Shown: piece by piece, positions 5,624 to 9,447 of the stretch
How positions within the stretch are numbered: the stretch's first letter is position 1
How the letters are laid out: each line of letters starts with the position of its first letter
Assembly (NCBI GenBank): GCA_011524675.1
Contig: WTJX01000138.1
Span: 1 to 9,447 of the forward strand
Source: Cytophagales bacterium
GTDB lineage: Bacteria > Bacteroidota > Bacteroidia > Cytophagales > JAAEPT01
Direction: 5' to 3'
DNA: 9,447 nt
Notes under the pieces: generated by a model
What the model was told of the DNA's origin: nothing
Databases searched by the model: none
Seen by the model: only the letters and a program-made list of their open reading frames with translations
Program-made: the position numbers and the translations under genes

Positions 5624-7102
5624 CTAATAGGCTTTGGCAAAAATGACTCTTTCTTTAGAAGGCTTTCCTGTCAATATACACTGTCCTTCTTCCTGAACAT
5701 TGTCTAACGGTATGCACCTAATGGTTGCTTTGGTCAATTCTTTAATTTTCAACTCTGTTTCTGTAGTACCATCCCAATGTGCTGATACAAAACCTGTTTT
5801 ATTTTCTAAAACATCTTTAAACTCTTCCATACTATCAACTTTGGTAATATGAGCTTCCTGGAAGGCTTTGGCTTTGTAATAAATATTACTTTGTATTTCT
5901 TCAAGAAGTTCAGATACATAGTTGGCTATTCCCTCTATGGCAACACTCTTTTTTTCTTTTGTATCTCTACGTGCAAGTTCTACAACATTATTTTCTAAAT
6001 CTCTTGGCCCTATTGCCATACGAATAGGCACACCTTTTAGCTCATACTCAGCAAATTTCCATCCTGGCTTATGTGTTTTCCTGTTATCATATTTGACAGT
6101 AATCCCCTTATCTCTAAGTAGTTTTGTGATTTCGGCTACTTTACTGTCTAGTATGGCGAGCTGTTCATCTCCTTTGAAGATAGGAACAATAACCACTTGT
6201 ATAGGAGCCATCTTAGGCGGCAATACTAAGCCTTGATCGTCTGAATGTGCCATGATGAGTGCCCCCATAAGACGTGTACTTACTCCCCAAGATGTCCCCC
6301 ATACGTGTTCCAACTTACCTTGTTGACTTGTAAATTTCACATCAAAGGCTTTTGCAAAGTTTTGTCCCAAAAAATGTGATGTTCCAGCCTGTAATGCTTT
6401 TCCATCCTGCATGAGTGCTTCTATACAGTAGGTATCTACAGCTCCAGCAAAGCGTTCATTTTCAGTTTTCACTCCTTTGAGGACAGGTATAGCGAGGTAA
6501 TTTTCAGCAAAGTCTGCATATACCTCTAACATTTGCTTTGTTTCTGCTATTGCTTCTTGCTCTGTGGTGTGCGCAGTATGCCCTTCTTGCCACAAAAACT
6601 CAGCCGTACGCAAGAAAAGACGTGTTCTCATCTCCCAACGCATGACGTTTGCCCATTGATTGATGAGTAATGGAAGATCTCTATAAGATTGTACCCAGCC
6701 TTTATAAGTATTCCATATCACAGCTTCACTCGTGGGCCTAATAATGAGTTCTTCCTCTAATTTAGCACCATCATCTACAACCAACTTACTTTTATCTCCT
6801 GAAGATGTTTTAAGTCTATGATGTGTAACTACCGCACATTCTTTGGCAAAGCCTTCGGCATTTTTTTCTTCTGCTTCAAATAAGCTTTTGGGTACTAATA
6901 AAGGGAAATAGGCGTTTTCATGTCCAGTATCTTTGAACATACGGTCTAAAATGCTTTGCATTTTTTCCCAGATCGAAAACCCATAGGGTTTGATGACCAT
7001 ACACCCTCTTACTGATGAGTTTTCTGCCAACTCTGCTTTTTTCACTAATTCATTGTACCATAGTGAGTAGTCTTCTTCTCTTGTTGGAATCGCTTTTGCC
7101 AT
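5624..7102 (-). CDS. proS: Proline-tRNA ligase (short, archaeal/eukaryote-like type)
   Basis: ProRS charges tRNA-Pro with proline. The 492-residue protein lacks the YbaK-like editing insertion of the long bacterial form. Class II motifs are present: RPTSE (122-126), motif 2 RWEMRTRLFLRTAEFLWQEG (155-174) followed by HTAH, GTSHFLGQNFAKAF (240-253), and motif 3 around GVSTRLMGAL (273-282). The anticodon-binding domain begins near IQVVIVPIF (301-309), and the C-terminal domain ends in the characteristic FAKAY. Only two cysteines (Cys463, Cys475) remain in the region that carries a four-Cys zinc site in some relatives. The ATG at 7102 opens with MAKAIPTREEDYSLWYNELV, as in homologues. It is a single-gene unit: a repeat element follows it and a divergent desaturase lies upstream. 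Confidence 0.96.
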   Translation of the reverse strand: MAKAIPTREEDYSLWYNELVKKAELAENSSVRGCMVIKPYGFSIWEKMQSILDRMFKDTGHENAYFPLLVPKSLFEAEEKNAEGFAKECAVVTHHRLKTSSGDKSKLVVDDGAKLEEELIIRPTSEAVIWNTYKGWVQSYRDLPLLINQWANVMRWEMRTRLFLRTAEFLWQEGHTAHTTEQEAIAETKQMLEVYADFAENYLAIPVLKGVKTENERFAGAVDTYCIEALMQDGKALQAGTSHFLGQNFAKAFDVKFTSQQGKLEHVWGTSWGVSTRLMGALIMAHSDDQGLVLPPKMAPIQVVIVPIFKGDEQLAILDSKVAEITKLLRDKGITVKYDNRKTHKPGWKFAEYELKGVPIRMAIGPRDLENNVVELARRDTKEKKSVAIEGIANYVSELLEEIQSNIYYKAKAFQEAHITKVDSMEEFKDVLENKTGFVSAHWDGTTETELKIKELTKATIRCIPLDNVQEEGQCILTGKPSKERVIFAKAY

Positions 7103-7410
7103 GACTAAAAACTTGTTTTTTTTAAGCTTGGCAAAGATAGATAGTAATTCGGTATTTTAAATTAATGCTTTTGATTATTTAGGTTAAAGATTGGAAAGAT
7201 TAGGTTTTTAATTGTAAACAACCTTAACACTTAGACTGTAAGCAAGCGTTGTGTTAATCTTGTTGTCAGTAATCAAGTGCATGAGTAAAAAAGACTAAAA
7301 GCAAAATTTTATGGATTGAGACATAAAACGTATATATAAACAGGTGAAAGTTGCAATATCCTATGATACTAGTTATTGCTTTCGTACCTTTAAGGCTTAC
7401 TTTGATTTTT
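7103..7410. other. Divergent intergenic region between proS and the desaturase
   Basis: Besides the proS -7 candidate it contains an imperfect inverted repeat: TTAACAC (7224-7230) and GTGTTAA (7251-7257), with ACAAC/GTTGT further out at unequal spacing. It lies about 150-190 bases upstream of the desaturase start. No gene is apparent. No clean plus-strand TAnnTTTG was found, so the desaturase promoter is unassigned. Confidence 0.4.
7132..7139 (-). promoter_or_regulatory. Candidate -7 promoter element (TATCTTTG) for proS
   Basis: The minus strand reads TATCTTTG, an exact fit to the Bacteroidota -7 consensus TAnnTTTG. It is 30 bases upstream of the proS ATG, which would give a leader of roughly 20-25 bases. 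No clear TTG is seen at the -33 position. Confidence 0.45.
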
Positions 7411-8502
7411 ATGGCCACAGTTTCCGCTAATATTCTTTCTTCTCCTGAACCAATAGTATCAAATGATGCAGCTTTTTCACGAGAATTAAGTAAAAAGTTT
7501 AGAGAATTTACTTCAAATGGCACCAAGAACCTAAAAGGAGGTTTGCCTTTACTGATGAAAAGTATCTTTTACTTAAGTTTCGTTATCATGATATATACAT
7601 TTCTACTTAGTGTAGAGTTGTCTATTCTTAATGTAGCTTTGGTCTCTTGTTTATTGGGTGTCTTTGTAGCCCTATCGGGTATTAATATTACACATGATGG
7701 TGTACATGATACTTTTTCTAAAAAACAATGGCTCAACCATTCGGCAGCTTTTGTATTGAATGTGCTAGGTGCGAGTTCATATTATTGGAAAACTAAGCAT
7801 ACAATCAGTCATCACTTTTATACTAATATTCATGAAAAAGACGCTGACTTAGAGCAAGGTATGCTATTAAGATTACACCCCTCGCAAAAGAAACGGTTTA
7901 TTCACCGCTATCAACATATTTATTTCCCTTTTCTTTATGCACTTTCGTATATTATCTGGTCTTTATTTTTAGATCCACAAAAATATTTTTCGTCTAAAAC
8001 CGGTGATTTTGAATTTACAAAAATGAAAGCTAAAGATCATATCATCTTTTGGTTAGGCAAGGCATTGACTATTAGCATTTTCATGATCGCTCCTGTTCTT
8101 GCAATGGGATACCTAAAAGCTATTATTCTTTATTTATGTTTTGGAGTATTCTGTGGGTTGACGTTAAGCCTTATCTTTCAATTGGCACACATCATAGAAG
8201 GGGTAAGTTTTCAGAGTATAAAAGGTGGTAAAGAAGAAAATTGGTTTGTACATCAAATCAAAACCACAGCAAATTTTTCTTCAAAGAGTAAGTTTATACA
8301 TTTTATATGCGGTGGACTTAATTTTCAGATAGAACATCACTTGTTCCCAAAAGTAAGCCATATCCATTATCCAAAATTAAGCAAGATCGTAAAGGAAACA
8401 TGTGATAAGTTTAACATTGGCTACAACAACTATCCTACCTTTATGGATGCTATGAGGTCTCATGTAACACAGCTGAAAAAACTAGGAACTACTATAGCTT
8501 AG
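7411..8502 (+). CDS. Membrane fatty acid desaturase, front-end type (acyl-CoA/acyl-lipid)
   Basis: This is an integral-membrane di-iron desaturase of the DesA/linoleoyl-CoA desaturase group, introducing a cis double bond into a fatty acyl chain. From ATG 7411 it has 363 residues. The three histidine boxes are HDGVH (95-99), HTISHH (130-135) and QIEHH (306-310). The Gln in box three is typical of front-end (delta-5/delta-6-like) enzymes. Hydrophobic stretches surround the boxes, and HQIKTTANF precedes box three as in relatives. No fused cytochrome b5 domain is present. In-frame TTG 7351 (after AGGTGAAAG) and ATG 7363 would add an unusual hydrophobic leader, so ATG 7411 is preferred. The 3' end overlaps the acyl-CoA-binding protein gene by 11 bases, tail to tail. 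Regiospecificity cannot be read from sequence. Confidence 0.87.
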   Translation: MATVSANILSSPEPIVSNDAAFSRELSKKFREFTSNGTKNLKGGLPLLMKSIFYLSFVIMIYTFLLSVELSILNVALVSCLLGVFVALSGINITHDGVHDTFSKKQWLNHSAAFVLNVLGASSYYWKTKHTISHHFYTNIHEKDADLEQGMLLRLHPSQKKRFIHRYQHIYFPFLYALSYIIWSLFLDPQKYFSSKTGDFEFTKMKAKDHIIFWLGKALTISIFMIAPVLAMGYLKAIILYLCFGVFCGLTLSLIFQLAHIIEGVSFQSIKGGKEENWFVHQIKTTANFSSKSKFIHFICGGLNFQIEHHLFPKVSHIHYPKLSKIVKETCDKFNIGYNNYPTFMDAMRSHVTQLKKLGTTIA

Positions 8503-8809
8503 ACTTTAAGTCTAAATAATTGATAAAGTCTATATAAATTCTCATAGCTTCTTCTTTGGTCATCCCTTTGAGCTTACTCCATGTTTTGTGCATGAAGGCA
8601 TGTACCATATCTGTTTCTGGAGGCGCTTCATTTTCGTTGTTACCCACTGTAGCTTGCTTATAGTATCCATATGCTATAAGCATATCGTCGCTTGCCTGTG
8701 TAGGCATAGTACGTGCCTCAATAGCAGTTTTTTGAAACTGAGCAATTAGTTCAACACCTGTAAGGTTACATTTATCTATTCTACCGAATATATCGAAATC
8801 AATTGGCAT
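8492..8809 (-). CDS. Acyl-CoA-binding protein (ACBP)
   Basis: ACBPs are small four-helix cytosolic proteins that bind long-chain acyl-CoA, buffering and delivering it. The 105-residue product carries the signature SDDMLIAYGYYKQATVG (40-56), then KTWSKLKGMTKEEAMRIYI (75-93). By recalled alignment with bovine ACBP, Tyr28/Tyr31/Lys32 correspond to Tyr47/Tyr50/Lys51, Trp55 to Trp77 and Tyr73 to Tyr92. The Lys54 equivalent seems to be Thr76, so CoA contacts may differ. The usual PGMLDFKGKAKW stretch is replaced by ETDMVHAFMHKTW. The N-terminus is a little longer than in the 86-residue eukaryotic form. The gene is convergent with the desaturase, and the pair is consistent with desaturation or traffic of acyl-CoA substrates. 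Confidence 0.88.
   Translation of the reverse strand: MPIDFDIFGRIDKCNLTGVELIAQFQKTAIEARTMPTQASDDMLIAYGYYKQATVGNNENEAPPETDMVHAFMHKTWSKLKGMTKEEAMRIYIDFINYLDLKSKL
8499..8515. repeat. Palindrome at the convergent gene ends (possible bidirectional terminator)
   Basis: TTAGACTTTAAGTCTAA is a perfect palindrome about base 8507. It includes the desaturase stop TAG (8500-8502) and codes for the ACBP C-terminus. It could fold as a short hairpin ending plus-strand transcription, but no real U-tract follows. Confidence 0.3.
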
Positions 8810-8939
8810 AAGTTTTCAAATTTAAAGTATTTGTAGATAAAGTATCAATGTTTTTGTAATAAATATAATTATTTTAAAAGTTTTAGTTTTTGAAGCGGGG
8901 TTAACTTTCTTAGTCCTAGCTTAGTATTCTAATTCTAAG

Positions 8940-8957
8940 TAGTCTCATATGAGACTA
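8940..8957. repeat. 18-bp perfect palindrome between ACBP and the exported-protein gene
   Basis: TAGTCTCATATGAGACTA is a perfect palindrome 13 bases past the stop of the minus-strand gene on the right and about 130 bases upstream of the ACBP start. As RNA it makes a 7-bp stem with a 4-base loop but lacks a U-tract. As DNA it could be an operator. A weaker inverted repeat (CTTAG/CTAAG, 8920-8939) abuts it. Confidence 0.4.
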
Positions 8958-8970
8958 TTGACACTATTAA

Positions 8971-9447
8971 CTATATCTTCAAAAATCTAGAAGCAGTCTT
9001 ATCAATAATCAAGTAATAATACTTATTCCTCCCTCCCCTCAAAGAGCTACAATCCACTTTATCTGATATACCTGAAAGTAGAATCTTTTTCTTAGATTTA
9101 TCTATAACATAAAAACGTGTTTTTTCAGATAAATAAATATAATCATTTACTCGTTTAGGCTTAAATGTAATAGGTGACTTATGACTAAAATACTCTCTTT
9201 CTTTGAACTCTACAAGAGTTGAGTCATTCGAATAATACGATATTTTATACTTATTCTCTCCAGATAAATTATATATTGGCAATTGGTAACTACTCTTTAC
9301 AGAAGACCCCTTGTTGAATACTGTATCTAGCGCTAACCATTCATCTAGCCATAAATGATATGTTATAAAGAAGCTACCATTTGCTTCACCTTCTGTGTAC
9401 CACTCTATTTTCTTTTCCGATATTTTAATATCGTTAAACTTAAAGTC
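8971..9447 (-). CDS. C-terminal part of an exported protein with a T9SS type A-like sorting domain (runs off right edge)
   Basis: The frame is open from the right edge to the stop at 8971: 158 visible residues. The TTG at 9282 is an internal codon, not a needed start. Residues 1-90 have the pattern of the beta-rich domain that often precedes the sorting tail (IEWYTEGEANGSFFI at 14-28, then YKISYYSND at 67-75). Residues 91-158 follow the type A sorting-domain pattern: hydrophobic FKPKRVNDYIYL (95-106), FYVIDKSKKKILLSG (112-126), VDCSSLRGG then YYYLIID (131-149), and the final ASRFLKI. The usual YPNP near its start is absent (FKPKRV instead). Such domains target proteins through the T9SS and are removed by PorU, whose gene is at the other end of the window. 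What the protein does is unknown, as its N-terminal part lies outside. Confidence 0.65.
   Translation of the reverse strand, partial: DFKFNDIKISEKKIEWYTEGEANGSFFITYHLWLDEWLALDTVFNKGSSVKSSYQLPIYNLSGENKYKISYYSNDSTLVEFKEREYFSHKSPITFKPKRVNDYIYLSEKTRFYVIDKSKKKILLSGISDKVDCSSLRGGRNKYYYLIIDKTASRFLKI

Noticed and set aside
5614..5643. Similarity of the proS 3' end (AATAGGCTTTGGCAAAA) to the end of the 1664-1806 repeat
   Set aside because: These bases encode the conserved ProRS C-terminus FAKAY and its stop, so the resemblance is likely chance.
5922..6236. 104-codon open frame on the plus strand
   Set aside because: Lies wholly within proS on the opposite strand, and its translation resembles no family. 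It is a shadow of a strongly conserved gene.
7351..7410. Upstream TTG start of the desaturase after an AGGTG sequence
   Set aside because: It would add 20 mostly hydrophobic residues not expected in the family; Bacteroidota do not depend on Shine-Dalgarno sequences, so ATG 7411 is better.
7266..7526. 86-codon open frame on the minus strand
   Set aside because: Overlaps the 5' part of the desaturase on the other strand; low-complexity translation, no recognisable motif and no conserved start.

Overview
The window looks like chromosomal DNA of a Bacteroidota bacterium, probably of the marine gliding Cytophagales type; the class is an inference. It is AT-rich. It holds the N-terminal part of PorU, the sortase of the type IX secretion system (T9SS), at the left edge, and a probable T9SS-sorted cargo C-terminus at the right edge. 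It also has a short eukaryote-like ProRS ending in AKAY, and a TAnnTTTG-type -7 element in front of proS. T9SS genes and this promoter form are Bacteroidota hallmarks.

Layout: porU (minus strand, open at the left edge) is followed by a 0.79 kb gene-free stretch with two palindromic mobile or repeat elements. Next come four minus-strand genes, read in the order LOG-family phosphoribohydrolase, membrane-anchored lytic transglycosylase, PAPS-type sulfotransferase, and phosphatidylserine synthase (pssA). The last two share a TAATG stop/start junction. A hairpin terminator candidate separates LOG from the transglycosylase. A 370-base gap upstream of LOG carries a second, shorter copy of the first mobile element, and then comes proS (minus). 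proS diverges from a front-end-type membrane fatty acid desaturase (plus). The desaturase overlaps, tail to tail, a small acyl-CoA-binding protein gene (minus). The right edge holds the 3' end of a minus-strand gene for an exported protein.

Functional themes: much of the window concerns the cell envelope and lipids (phospholipid head group, sulfotransfer, peptidoglycan cleavage, acyl-chain desaturation with an acyl-CoA carrier, T9SS export). The least conventional content is the repeat DNA. Two elements share a 15-bp terminal inverted repeat bounded by TA (1329-1635 and 5448-5588). The longer one has a dense set of nested and long-range complementary segments suggesting a folded RNA. A third, different element (1664-1806) has 14-bp ends and a cruciform core. 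Its end sequence recurs inside the LOG terminator hairpin.
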